DNA of 64,000 nt from Marinomonas communis (GTDB lineage Bacteria > Pseudomonadota > Gammaproteobacteria > Pseudomonadales > Marinomonadaceae). Both the position numbers and the translations under genes were made by a program. This document shows, piece after piece, positions 7,246-17,155 of the stretch (the stretch's first letter is position 1; the number at the start of each line of letters is the position of its first letter). Where the stretch lies: contig NZ_SNZA01000001.1 in NCBI RefSeq assembly GCF_004363305.1, positions 1,267,228 through 1,331,227 on the forward strand, written 5' to 3'. The notes beneath the pieces are model-generated. The model was not told the origin of the DNA and made no database searches. It worked only from the letters and a program-made list of their open reading frames with translations.

Positions 7246-9309
7246 TTAAAGGTCTTTACACAGACGCAAAGCATCGTACATCGCCGCGTGAGTGTTACGC
7301 TGAGACACACAGTCACCTAGGCGCCATAGGATCATGCCATCACCACTTTCAGAAAGAATTGGCTGTGGTTTGATGTCGAACAAAGCCTCCACATCAATCT
7401 GTCCCTTGTTGCGAGATTCACCTTTAAGCTCGTAGTACAACTCTTCATTTGGACGAGTTCCGTTTTCGATAACAACTTGGTCTACCACACGCTCTTCACG
7501 TTGACCTGTGTACTCGTTCTCAAGTACCGCCACTAAGCTGTCACCCTCGCGATATACTTTTTCCAACAAGAAGTCAGAGGTCATGATGACTTCTTTCTCA
7601 TATAACGAACGGTAGTAAGTTGGGAAGGTCGTACCACCGATGCCAACACCCGGCTTAATATCATCGGTTACAAGCTCAACTAAAGAGCCTTTGGAGGCCA
7701 AGAAGTCTGCTGCTGACATACCAGAGAATTCACAAATGGTGTCGTAAATCAGGACATTTTTACCTGGCTCAACTTTGCCAGTTAACACATCCCAGCTCGA
7801 CACACTCAGGCCTTCCTCTGCGCCCCATTCTGGGTTCTGCTCAACAAATGGACGACCACCCGTTGCTAAGATACAAACATCTGGTTGTAGATCACGGATT
7901 ACGGATGCGTCAGCAGCAACGCCCGTTTTCACCTCTACGCCTAGACGGTCAAGTTCCATTACCAACCAACGAGTGATACCGGCGATTTGGTCACGTTGTG
8001 GTGCTTTTGATGCGATCGTGATCTGACCACCCAATTCGTCGTTACGCTCTAGCAGAGTCACCTTATGACCACGCTCAGCTGCAACACGCGCTGCTTCCAT
8101 ACCACCAGGGCCACCGCCCACTATGACGACGTTGCGTACTGGTCCTTCGGTTTTTTCGATAATATGAGGCATGCCCATGTATTCACGAGACGTCGCCGCG
8201 TTTTGAATACAAAGCACATCAAGACCTTGGTACTGACGGTCGATACAGTAGTTTGCACCCACACACTGACGAATCTGATCCACTTGATCCATTTTAATCT
8301 TGGCAATGAAGTGCGGGTCAGCAATGTGTGCACGAGTCATACCAACAAAGTCTACATAACCTGCTTCGATGATGCGTTTGGCTTGGTTAGGGTCTTTGAT
8401 GTTCTGTGCGTGAATAACAGGAACACTAACGACTTCTTTGATACCCGCGGCCAAGTGTAGGAATGGCTCTGGTGGGTAGCTCATGTTTGGAATCACGTTT
8501 GCTAATGTGTTGTGCGTGTCACAACCAGAACCTACTACACCGAAGTAGTCGATTAGGCCAGTGTCATCGTAGTACTTAGCAATTTGCTTCATGTCGTCGT
8601 GGTTTAGACCGTCTGGGTGGAACTCGTCCCCCGTGATACGCATGCCCACAACGAAGTCTGGACCCACTTCGGCACGAACGGCTTTGGCAACCTCTAGACC
8701 GAACTTCATACGGCCTTCGAAAGTACCACCCCATTCGTCAGTACGTTTGTTGACACGTGGCGACCAGAATTGGTCAATCATGTGTTGGTGTACTGCCGAC
8801 AGTTCTACACCGTCAAGGCCACCTTCTTTCGCACGACGCGCAGCTTGGGCAAAGTCGCCGATGACACGCCAGATTTCTTCCACTTCGATGGTTTTACACG
8901 TAGCACGGTGTACCGGCTCACGAATACCAGATGGCGACATTAGGTTAGGCCAGTTCTCACCGTCCCAGCGGGAGCGACGTCCCATATGGGAAATCTGAAT
9001 CATGATTTTGCCGCCATGCTTATGCACAGCATCAGCTAAGTTCTGAAAATGCGGGATAATACGGTCTGTTGACAGGTTAACAGAGCTCCACCAACTCTGA
9101 GGGCTGTCAATCGAGACAACACTGGAACCACCACAGATACACAAGCCACATCCACCTTTGGCTTTTTCTTCGTAGTATTTCACATAACGATCCGTCGTCA
9201 TGCCTCCATCCGTTGCGTACACTTCTGCGTGAGCCGTACTGACAATACGGTTACGAATGGTTAATTTATTAATATTTAGTGGCTGAAACAGCACATCAAA
9301 CTGGGACAT
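7246..9309 (-). CDS. dgcA: Dimethylglycine demethylation protein DgcA (FMN/Fe-S/FAD oxidoreductase)
   Basis: A 687-residue member of the Old Yellow Enzyme/trimethylamine dehydrogenase group. The N-terminal TIM barrel (about 1-345) has RNRIVSTAH and the HQHMIDQFWSPRVNKRTDEWGG region. An iron-sulfur segment (349-367) follows, then an FAD/NAD domain with VVIVGGGPGGMEAARVAAE (394-412). It would demethylate dimethylglycine to sarcosine. The trimethylamine dehydrogenase cysteine pattern C-x2-C-x2-C-x11/12-C appears here as C349, A352, C355, C367, so one of four cluster ligands is alanine. I infer that this occurs in DgcA relatives, but cluster occupancy is uncertain. It lies 50 bases after the DUF5943 gene and 85 before dgcB, in the usual order. 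Confidence 0.92.
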   Translation of the reverse strand: MSQFDVLFQPLNINKLTIRNRIVSTAHAEVYATDGGMTTDRYVKYYEEKAKGGCGLCICGGSSVVSIDSPQSWWSSVNLSTDRIIPHFQNLADAVHKHGGKIMIQISHMGRRSRWDGENWPNLMSPSGIREPVHRATCKTIEVEEIWRVIGDFAQAARRAKEGGLDGVELSAVHQHMIDQFWSPRVNKRTDEWGGTFEGRMKFGLEVAKAVRAEVGPDFVVGMRITGDEFHPDGLNHDDMKQIAKYYDDTGLIDYFGVVGSGCDTHNTLANVIPNMSYPPEPFLHLAAGIKEVVSVPVIHAQNIKDPNQAKRIIEAGYVDFVGMTRAHIADPHFIAKIKMDQVDQIRQCVGANYCIDRQYQGLDVLCIQNAATSREYMGMPHIIEKTEGPVRNVVIVGGGPGGMEAARVAAERGHKVTLLERNDELGGQITIASKAPQRDQIAGITRWLVMELDRLGVEVKTGVAADASVIRDLQPDVCILATGGRPFVEQNPEWGAEEGLSVSSWDVLTGKVEPGKNVLIYDTICEFSGMSAADFLASKGSLVELVTDDIKPGVGIGGTTFPTYYRSLYEKEVIMTSDFLLEKVYREGDSLVAVLENEYTGQREERVVDQVVIENGTRPNEELYYELKGESRNKGQIDVEALFDIKPQPILSESGDGMILWRLGDCVSQRNTHAAMYDALRLCKDL

Positions 9310-9359
9310 AGTAGAACCCCGCCTTTCTCAAACAATAGACTGACAATTTTTAGTAATAA

Positions 9360-9905
9360 TTAAAGCGGCGTTACTTCGAAGTAACCCACATCGCAACCTT
9401 CCTCTGCTGCGCACTGTGTTTGCTCTGCTTTGGTACGAACAGCTAATCCTTGGGCTTCTGCAATCTGGTCTAAGGCACCTGCAAACCAACCAGTAAACAT
9501 GTAATCAATCTTGCGATTGACTTTTTTCCCGTGGATTTTTTCATAGTGGTAAACAAAAGCTGAGTTCTCTAATCTCACTTTTGCTGTGCCTTTCTCGATG
9601 TCTAGCTCCTCGGTGATAAAGAAGCCCCAACCGCGTTGAGACAGACGTTTTAGATAGTGATGCCATACATCAGCGCCAGAAATTCCATGGCACTCTGCTT
9701 CTTGTTCACACCAGAAGTAAGCAGACTTGTAACCTGCTTTATAAAGAATCTCCGCGTATCGTTCTGCGCCAATCTCGTCTTCGATTCCCATGTGATTGTT
9801 TACAAAGAAGTGACGTGGCACATACAGCATAGGCAACGCATCCGTTGTCCAAACCCCAGTTTCATCGTCTATTTCAATTGGCATTTCAGGAGCGTGTACA
9901 CCCAT
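9360..9905 (-). CDS. DUF5943 protein of the dimethylglycine cluster
   Basis: A 181-residue soluble protein that matches the DUF5943 protein found directly upstream of dgcA in betaine-degrading bacteria. Landmarks are a VPRHFFVNNHMGIEDEIG segment, a C-terminal NRKIDYMFTGWFAGALDQ helix and a cysteine pair in TQCAAEEGCDVGYFEV. It resembles small-molecule-sensing V4R-type domains, but its role in demethylation is unknown. The start chosen is the ATG at 9905, which has a TTTGAGG ribosome site eight bases away. A frame-open extension of 12 codons to 9941 has no ribosome site and was rejected. Direct repeats at 9968-10010 lie just upstream. Confidence 0.85.
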   Translation of the reverse strand: MGVHAPEMPIEIDDETGVWTTDALPMLYVPRHFFVNNHMGIEDEIGAERYAEILYKAGYKSAYFWCEQEAECHGISGADVWHHYLKRLSQRGWGFFITEELDIEKGTAKVRLENSAFVYHYEKIHGKKVNRKIDYMFTGWFAGALDQIAEAQGLAVRTKAEQTQCAAEEGCDVGYFEVTPL

Positions 9906-9967
9906 TTTTAAAACCTCAAATTCTGCTGTTCTGGATCGCATATCGCGTGTTAAGACATCATTTAATC

Positions 9968-10010
9968 AAATCGACAGACTGGTCACTTTTCCGAAATCGA
10001 CTCTCTGCCC
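9968..10010 (-). promoter_or_regulatory. Direct repeats upstream of the DUF5943-dgcA-dgcB-etf genes
   Basis: On the plus strand AAATCGACNNNCTGNNC occurs at 9968-9984 and again at 9994-10010, a 26-base period with 12 of 17 positions identical. The pair lies 63-105 bases before the DUF5943 start, where an AraC-type activator would bind. In Pseudomonas the cluster is activated by GbdR, an AraC-family protein; assigning these sites to a GbdR-like protein is inference. Confidence 0.4.
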
Positions 10011-10046
10011 TATCGAAAAGACGTTTTTCGACACTTTGGTTAATTG

Positions 10047-11024
10047 TTACTCACCCCAGATTTCACGTAACAAGTTGACCCAGTTTTCACCCATGATTTT
10101 GCAGACTTGGCGTTCAGTAAAACCATGACGCAAAAGTGCTTCCGTTAGATTTGGGAACTCCCCAACCGTACGAATGCCTTTTGGATTAATGATTTCACCG
10201 AAACGTGTTAAACGGCGGGCATAGCCTTTGTCATGGGTAAGGTATTCGAAGAAGTCTTCCCCGTGGCCTTGGGTAAAGTCAGTGCCAATGCCGATCGCAT
10301 CTTCACCCACAATGTTGTAGACGTATTGAATGGCTTCAACGTAATCATCGACAGTTGCGTTAACCCCTGCACGGAGGAATGGTGTGAACATGGTCACACC
10401 AACGAAGCCACCATTATCGGCGATGAACTTCAGCTCTTCGTCAGAACGGTTTCGTGGGTGCTCTTTTAGACCTGAAGGAAGGCAATGCGAGTAAGCAACA
10501 GGCTTTTTCGATTCGATGATGACTTCTTTAGCAGTATTCGGCCCCACATGAGACAGGTCGCACAGCATACCCACTCGGTTCATTTCAGCCACAATTTCAC
10601 GCCCAAAACCTGATAAACCGCCATCACGCTCGTAACATCCGGTACCCACGAGGTTTTGCGTGTTGTAACACATTTGAACAATGCCAACGCCAAGGTCTTT
10701 GAACACCTGTACGTAGCCGATCTGATCTTCGAAAGCGTGGGCATTTTGGAAGCCCATCATGACCCCAGTCTTCCCTTCTTCTTTCGCACGAAGAATGTCT
10801 TTGGTTGTGTAAACTTTTGTGAGTAGATCGCTGTTGGCTTCGATTAACTGGTTCATTTCAACGATGTTGCGAACCGTGCCTTCAAAATTTTCCCAAAACG
10901 ACACAGTGCAGTTTGCGGCAGTTAACTTTCCTTTCGCCATGTCTTCAAACAGTTCGCGATTCCATTTCGCACAAATTAAGCCATCGATCACAATGGCTTG
11001 ATCATGTAATTCTGCTGCGTTCAT
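10047..11024 (-). CDS. M19 membrane-dipeptidase homologue of the betaine cluster
   Basis: A 325-residue protein with the M19 (renal dipeptidase) fold: YNTQNLVGTGCYE (about 119-131), CDLSHVG (about 154-160), VAYSHCLPSG (about 175-184) and AIGIGTDFTQ (about 241-250). The first zinc-ligand motif of M19 enzymes, a His-x-Asp near the N terminus, is replaced by DGLICAKW, so one metal site is altered. Homologues of this kind sit at the same place in Pseudomonas betaine clusters. A simple dipeptidase role is therefore doubtful, and an amidohydrolase acting on a betaine-related compound is possible. It has a good AAAGGA ribosome site and starts the block; 141 bases separate it from DUF5943, including the repeat region. 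Confidence 0.85.
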   Translation of the reverse strand: MNAAELHDQAIVIDGLICAKWNRELFEDMAKGKLTAANCTVSFWENFEGTVRNIVEMNQLIEANSDLLTKVYTTKDILRAKEEGKTGVMMGFQNAHAFEDQIGYVQVFKDLGVGIVQMCYNTQNLVGTGCYERDGGLSGFGREIVAEMNRVGMLCDLSHVGPNTAKEVIIESKKPVAYSHCLPSGLKEHPRNRSDEELKFIADNGGFVGVTMFTPFLRAGVNATVDDYVEAIQYVYNIVGEDAIGIGTDFTQGHGEDFFEYLTHDKGYARRLTRFGEIINPKGIRTVGEFPNLTEALLRHGFTERQVCKIMGENWVNLLREIWGE

Positions 11025-11120
11025 CGTTTTTTCCTTTAATACAAAGATAGGATTAGGGGAAGGAAGACCTTCTGATGAACTCAGTTTATGACTAAGAAAA
11101 AAACGTTTAGAGGCTGGAAA

Positions 11121-11145
11121 CGACTTTAGAGAGACTAAAACCGAC
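11121..11145 (-). promoter_or_regulatory. Possible activator half-sites upstream of the dipeptidase gene
   Basis: On the minus strand GTCGGTTT (ending near 11145) and GTCGTTTC (near 11124) are spaced 21 bases, two helical turns. The core resembles the GTCGATTT halves at 9968-10001. The match is short and could be chance. Confidence 0.25.
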
Positions 11146-11179
11146 GCTCAAATTCAAGTGTCGAAAGGCATAAGAAAGG

Positions 11180-11203
11180 ACAAAGGCGCCTGAGCGCCTT
11201 TGT
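11180..11203 (-). terminator. Terminator of the chemoreceptor gene
   Basis: A perfect ten-base stem, ACAAAGGCGC with its complement, closed by CTGA. A broken T-rich stretch follows on the minus strand, 16 bases after the chemoreceptor stop. Confidence 0.65.
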
Positions 11204-11218
11204 AGATAAATGAGAAGA

Positions 11219-12820
11219 TTAAACTCGGTAGGAACTGACCATTTGGCTTAATGAAGATGCCTGATTCAGAACCGTTTTAGAAGCTTGGTTGGTTTGAGTG
11301 GCATTGACGCTGGTTGTCATAGCTTCATCACGAATCATGCGAATACGACCGTCAATGGTTTGCGCCGTTGCCGCTTGCTGCTCCATTGCCGTTGCAATTT
11401 CAGTCGCCTTCGCCGACATTCCTGAAATAGTCGACGCGATTTTCGTAAGTGCGGCTGTGGCTTCGCTGGATTTCACGACGGTTTCTTCGGCTTGTTGCTT
11501 GCTTGCCCCCATCACTTTAACCGCTTCGTGTGCGCCACCTTGCAACTTGGTGATCATGTCTTGGATTTGCTCTGTGGATTCTTGCGTGCGTTGAGCAAGA
11601 GTTCTTACTTCATCAGCTACCACTGCAAAACCACGTCCTTGCTCCCCTGCACGCGCCGCTTCAATGGCCGCATTCAAAGCCAATAAATTGGTTTGATCAG
11701 CAATATCTCGAATAACATCCAAGATCGATCCCACATCCGCCGTTTGACTCTCCAACGCCTGCAAAGCCAATGCGGCACTGTCTACCCCTTGCGCCAAACG
11801 GGTAATGGACGAAGCATTATCTGACACAATCGCCGTCACTTCTCGGGCATACACATCTGACTCTTTTGCGGCATTCGCGGTTTGGTCAGCACCCTCGGCA
11901 ACATAGCGGATGGTCCCCTGCATTTCCTCTACAGCTCCAGCAATCCCTAATGTTTCGTGCTGTAACTCTTCCATGCCTAAGCGAGTTCGCTCTGAGGCTT
12001 GTAGCATTTGCTCACCGACACTGGATAGTTCATGGGACTGATTTTGCACCGTACCAATCAGGGTATTTAAATTAGCGATGAAGCGGTTAAAACTCTTAGC
12101 AACGTCTGCCAATTCATCCTTGCCAGCTTCATCTAAACGCACCGTTAAATCACGAGCGCCTTGAGCGATATCGTGAAGAGAGTGCTCCAGTTTACGAATA
12201 TCAGGCAACGTACGATGACGCAAAAGCCACATTACGGAAATAATCACCAAGGCAGAAATAATGCTACTGATTAATGTCGCACGCTCAGCGGTTAAAATGT
12301 ACTCAATGGAAACCACAGAGCTTTTTTCTAATTGTTGGTTTATCTCTTCAGCAATGACATTTAAAGAATCAGATAACGTTGCAGACGCATCATCTAAGCC
12401 ACCTGGACCTTTCATTAGGCGATTACCGGCTTCCGTTCCCTCATTAATGTAAGCTTGCGCCATGGTGTAACCGGATTGATACAAAGCATCCAGTTGCGAC
12501 TTCAGAGAAACGACTTGAGTCTGATAATCAGGAATATAAGTCACTAGCTGGTCCAAGCTTGCCTTAGCAGACACTAAACTTTGCTTGGCTTCCGAAAGGG
12601 CATCATTGTCACGGGTTGCCCCCATATCCGTTAGGAACTGTTGAATTTGGACGGTGTAATACCTAGCATCCTTCATTGCCCCCATCGCGTGGGCCAATTC
12701 AACTTCTTCCTTGATCGCATGTTCGCTCTGCTTTAATCCATACGCACTAATTGCAAACAATCCCAACAAAGCAACCACAACTATGGCAATGGCTAGGGTA
12801 AACAACCGGTTTATCGTCAC
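11219..12820 (-). CDS. Methyl-accepting chemotaxis protein
   Basis: A 533-residue chemoreceptor. Membrane segments lie at about 8-28 and 182-200, enclosing a periplasmic helical four-helix-bundle type sensor of about 150 residues. A HAMP linker (about 201-255) and the cytoplasmic signalling domain follow. The hairpin tip is typical: [20 protein letters not shown] then [17 protein letters not shown]. It signals to CheA/CheW. The start is GTG with AGGAG seven bases upstream. Its ligand is unknown. Adjacency to the betaine genes suggests sensing of a quaternary amine or degradation product, but it has its own terminator and no further support. Confidence 0.9.
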   Translation of the reverse strand: MTINRLFTLAIAIVVVALLGLFAISAYGLKQSEHAIKEEVELAHAMGAMKDARYYTVQIQQFLTDMGATRDNDALSEAKQSLVSAKASLDQLVTYIPDYQTQVVSLKSQLDALYQSGYTMAQAYINEGTEAGNRLMKGPGGLDDASATLSDSLNVIAEEINQQLEKSSVVSIEYILTAERATLISSIISALVIISVMWLLRHRTLPDIRKLEHSLHDIAQGARDLTVRLDEAGKDELADVAKSFNRFIANLNTLIGTVQNQSHELSSVGEQMLQASERTRLGMEELQHETLGIAGAVEEMQGTIRYVAEGADQTANAAKESDVYAREVTAIVSDNASSITRLAQGVDSAALALQALESQTADVGSILDVIRDIADQTNLLALNAAIEAARAGEQGRGFAVVADEVRTLAQRTQESTEQIQDMITKLQGGAHEAVKVMGASKQQAEETVVKSSEATAALTKIASTISGMSAKATEIATAMEQQAATAQTIDGRIRMIRDEAMTTSVNATQTNQASKTVLNQASSLSQMVSSYRV

Positions 12821-12940
12821 AACAACTCCTAAAATGGATTCAGATTTAAGCGTGTATATATTAAGAACCCTAAAAATTCTCGCAAAGACAATAACGTATC
12901 TTTTTGTCAGTGCTATGAATTTTCGATTTCAGAATGTTAA

Positions 12941-14395
<1,455 letters not shown>

Positions 14396-14424
14396 TTCAG
14401 CAACCAATGCTATTTCTTAGATAC

Positions 14425-14455
14425 AAAGAGCCGTTTTCTAACGGCTCTTTTTTTT
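14425..14455 (+). terminator. Rho-independent terminator of purB
   Basis: An 11-base stem, AAAGAGCCGTT with its complement, loop TTCT, followed by T. It lies 30 bases after the purB stop and 15 before the roxA start. Confidence 0.9.
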
Positions 14456-14469
14456 GATGAGAACTGACT

Positions 14470-15660
14470 ATGAATATCGATACGCCACTGACCATTCTCG
14501 CTGGCATGAGCGCAAAAACCTTCTACCAAGAGTACTGGCAAAAAAAACCTTTGCTGATCCGAGGAGGTGCAAAAGACATTGATCTGCCTATTGCTGCAGA
14601 TGAGTTGGCTGGCCTGTCCATGGAAGACGAAGTGGAATCTCGTATCGTTATTGAACAAGGCGAGACACCTTGGCAATTACTGCAAGGCCCTTTTAACGAG
14701 GATACCTTTGCCACCCTGCCGGAGCGAGAATGGACGCTTTTAGTCCAAGCGGTAGATCATTGGGTGCCTGAAGTACAGACGTTGAAAGAACGCTTTCACT
14801 TTCTACCCAGTTGGCGCGTCGATGATGTGATGGTCAGCTACGCCACTGAAGGCGGTAGCGTCGGCCCTCATTACGATCAATACGACGTTTTTTTAGTCCA
14901 AATGGCAGGCAAGCGCCGCTGGCAAGTGCTCGCACCGGAGCAATATCAAGATTCAAATATTGAAGGCATCAAGCTTCATATTTTAGATAACTTTGATGTC
15001 GATCCAGAGCAAGATTATGAGCTGGAAGCAGGCGATATCTTATATTTGCCGCCTAACTTTGCGCATAACGGCCGAGCGTTAGATAGCGAATGCATGACCT
15101 TTTCTGTTGGCTTCCGAGCGCCCTCGGTACAAGCAGCTCTTCAAGGTATCACGGATAAGCTCTGCGAAGACATTAACGAAAAGAACCGTTTCGCAGCACC
15201 TGAGCCACTGGAACGTGACCATCATGCACAAATCCAAAACAGTGATATTGAACACCTAAGACAGAAACTGCTGACGTTAATCGACTCTCCGACTGAGTTA
15301 GCGAATTGGCTTGGTGAAACCATGAGTGAAAGCAAGTACCCAGAGTACAGTGCACAACTTAATGATGAAGAACTTGCGGAAACCTTCGCCCAAGCACAAA
15401 ACGGCGATACCTTTATCCGACCGGGTGATGCACGTCTCTGTTATTATCTAAATGATGCAGAGTCCACTTGCACACTATACTGTAATGGCAACGCCCTAAA
15501 ACTGGATGCCGACTTGGTTGATTTTGTCCAAGCGATTTGTGACCAAGAAGAATTCGATTTCAGTGGGTTGGACCTAACAAAACACCCTCAACTACCTGAC
15601 ACATTGCGCTTTTTGCTTCAGCATCAAGCCATTGTCGCATTGCCCTACGAGGACGAGTAA
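14470..15660 (+). CDS. roxA: Ribosomal protein L16 arginine hydroxylase (JmjC/cupin oxygenase)
   Basis: A 396-residue Fe(II)/2-oxoglutarate oxygenase of the YcfD/RoxA group. The iron triad is visible as H134 and D136 in GGSVGPHYDQYDVF and H199 in PPNFAHNG. An N-terminal QEYWQKKPLLIRG and the core GKRRWQV are typical. The C-terminal part (about 250-396) contains the dimerisation and winged-helix region of the family. In E. coli the homologue hydroxylates an arginine of L16, tuning translation. It is somewhat longer than E. coli YcfD (373). The GNAT gene starts four bases after its stop, so the two are probably co-transcribed. Confidence 0.9.
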   Translation: MNIDTPLTILAGMSAKTFYQEYWQKKPLLIRGGAKDIDLPIAADELAGLSMEDEVESRIVIEQGETPWQLLQGPFNEDTFATLPEREWTLLVQAVDHWVPEVQTLKERFHFLPSWRVDDVMVSYATEGGSVGPHYDQYDVFLVQMAGKRRWQVLAPEQYQDSNIEGIKLHILDNFDVDPEQDYELEAGDILYLPPNFAHNGRALDSECMTFSVGFRAPSVQAALQGITDKLCEDINEKNRFAAPEPLERDHHAQIQNSDIEHLRQKLLTLIDSPTELANWLGETMSESKYPEYSAQLNDEELAETFAQAQNGDTFIRPGDARLCYYLNDAESTCTLYCNGNALKLDADLVDFVQAICDQEEFDFSGLDLTKHPQLPDTLRFLLQHQAIVALPYEDE

Positions 15661-15664
15661 CGGC

Positions 15665-16081
15665 ATGAAAGTACTGACATCTGATTGGAACAGTAGTAAA
15701 GCACAATTAACCTTTGTTCGCCGACAGGTATTCATCATCGAACACGGTATTGATGAACAGGATGAATGGGATGGTAAAGATGAAGACGCCGTTCATTTCG
15801 TTGCTTTTGGCACAACTGCGGTTCCGGTCGGTGTCTGTCGCCTGACTTCAGATGGACAAATAGGCCGATTGGCGGTACTCCCTAATTATCGCCACCAAGG
15901 AAATGGTAACCTATTACTGCGCAAAGCGATTCAAGTAGCGCGAGAAATGCAGCTCCAGCAGGTATTTTTGCACGCGATGGTGGATGTGCAGATCTTCTAT
16001 CAAACTCACGGTTTTAAAACCGATGGCAAGATTTTTATGGAAGCCGGCAAACCACACGTCAAAATGGTGCGGGACATCTAG
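15665..16081 (+). CDS. GNAT family N-acetyltransferase
   Basis: A 138-residue GNAT enzyme. The acetyl-CoA motif A is IGRLAVLPNYRHQGNGNLLLRKAI (about 64-87), with the RxxGxG-type loop as RHQGNG, and motif B ends in VQIFYQTHGFKTDG (about 107-120). It most resembles ElaA-like small acyltransferases; the substrate is unknown. The ATG at 15665 is preferred because it directly follows the roxA stop and has a GAGG site. An in-frame start 11 codons upstream lies inside roxA and was rejected. A bidirectional terminator follows. Confidence 0.85.
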   Translation: MKVLTSDWNSSKAQLTFVRRQVFIIEHGIDEQDEWDGKDEDAVHFVAFGTTAVPVGVCRLTSDGQIGRLAVLPNYRHQGNGNLLLRKAIQVAREMQLQQVFLHAMVDVQIFYQTHGFKTDGKIFMEAGKPHVKMVRDI

Positions 16082-16107
16082 CGCGTGTTGGATGTTTTGC
16101 AAGACAA

Positions 16108-16135
16108 AAAAATAGGAGCCGAGGCTCCTATTTTT
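16108..16135. terminator. Bidirectional terminator between the GNAT gene and fklB
   Basis: A stem with AAAAATAGGAGC on one arm and its complement on the other, loop CGAG. It gives a T run in both directions, between two convergent genes. Confidence 0.88.
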
Positions 16136-16149
16136 ATGGGTATGGTTGA

Positions 16150-16770
16150 TTAAACGATAGCGATTAGCTCAACGTCAAATACCAATACAGAATGTGGTTT
16201 GATCATCGCACCAGCACCTTGAGCACCGTAAGCAAGATCAGAAGGAATTGCAAAGCGGTACTTAGCGCCTTCCTTCATTAGTTGAAGACCTTCAGTCCAA
16301 CCAGCAATAACGCCAGCTAGCGGGAACTCAATCGGCTCACCACGAGCGATAGAGCTGTCGAATACCTGACCGTCAACTAGACGACCTTCGTAGTGAACAC
16401 GAACAGTAGAAGACGCAACAGGTTGATTTCCTGTACCTTCTTCGATCACTTCAAACTGAAGACCAGATTCAGTAACTTGAACACCTTCGCGTGCTTTGTT
16501 CTCAGCAAGGAAAGCTTCGCCTTCTGCAACAGTTTCTGCAGCCGCTGCTTTAGACTTTGCTTCCATTTTTTCTTGAAGCTCAGCAAAAGCCGCTTCAAGT
16601 TCTGCCGCTGGAACTGCCATTGGCTGCTCGTTTAGCGCATCTTTAATAGCTGCAAATAGGTGATCCAAAGATAGTTCACCAAGGTCGCTACCACGTAGCT
16701 GATCACCGATCTGACGACCGATACCGTACGCGATTTTCGCTTCGTTTGTGTCAAAAGACAGTTCAGACAT
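16150..16770 (-). CDS. fklB: FKBP-type peptidyl-prolyl isomerase, FklB-like
   Basis: A 206-residue protein. The N-terminal helical dimerisation region (about 1-95) ends in an alanine/glutamate-rich coiled stretch. The FKBP domain (about 98-206) has VRVHYEGRLVDGQVFDSS, GVIAGWTEGLQLMKEGAKYRFAIPSDLAYG and the closing VLVFDVELI. It has no signal peptide, so it is cytoplasmic like FklB rather than periplasmic FkpA. It would speed proline isomerisation during folding. It is divergent from the Fur-boxed small gene, and its 5' region is within reach of the same Fur site. Confidence 0.92.
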   Translation of the reverse strand: MSELSFDTNEAKIAYGIGRQIGDQLRGSDLGELSLDHLFAAIKDALNEQPMAVPAAELEAAFAELQEKMEAKSKAAAAETVAEGEAFLAENKAREGVQVTESGLQFEVIEEGTGNQPVASSTVRVHYEGRLVDGQVFDSSIARGEPIEFPLAGVIAGWTEGLQLMKEGAKYRFAIPSDLAYGAQGAGAMIKPHSVLVFDVELIAIV

Positions 16771-16870
16771 AATGTAATCTCTTTTGTGTCGTTATAAATT
16801 CGGCGGCAAGGATACCATAACCACTTAACAATGCCGACAACCAGGTTAGAAACAAACTATAGACTTCATT

Positions 16871-16889
16871 AATGATATTAATTATCATT
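16871..16889 (+). promoter_or_regulatory. Fur box upstream of the 50-residue membrane protein gene
   Basis: AATGATATTAATTATCATT is a perfect inverted repeat with seven-base arms. The core TGATATTAATTATCA matches the 7-1-7 Fur consensus TGATAATNATTATCA at every defined position but one. It lies 32 bases before the ATG at 16921 and just before a TATAGA -10 candidate (16893-16898). Confidence 0.75.
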
Positions 16890-16920
16890 TACTATAGATA
16901 TCATTAACAGGAAGCAAATC

Positions 16921-17073
16921 ATGAAAAAAATCGTTTCTTCCCTAATTACCCCGACACAAGCTCAACAAAAGTGGAGCACGATCGCCTTCGTTGGAGCGAT
17001 CCTGACAATTGCTGCATTCGGCTTCATTGCTGACGGTTACTACGACAGTATGAATCAGAAGAATATTTTATAA
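16921..17073 (+). CDS. Small single-pass membrane protein (50 residues), Fur-boxed
   Basis: The frame reads MKKIVSSLITPTQAQQKWST, then a hydrophobic segment IAFVGAILTIAAFGFIA (about 21-37), then a polar tail DGYYDSMNQKNIL ending in TAA. An AGGAAG ribosome site sits seven bases upstream. The helix is not followed by a signal-peptidase site, so it is probably an inner-membrane peptide. I do not recognise a family. The strong Fur box at 16871-16889 suggests expression under iron limitation. It is short enough to be missed by gene callers. Confidence 0.7.
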   Translation: MKKIVSSLITPTQAQQKWSTIAFVGAILTIAAFGFIADGYYDSMNQKNIL

Positions 17074-17155
17074 GTCGGAAGCCCTATTGATGTAAGTCAC
17101 TTCAATTTAGTCAATAAGGATTAGACTACATTTTATCCGAGTGAGGAGAAAAGTG

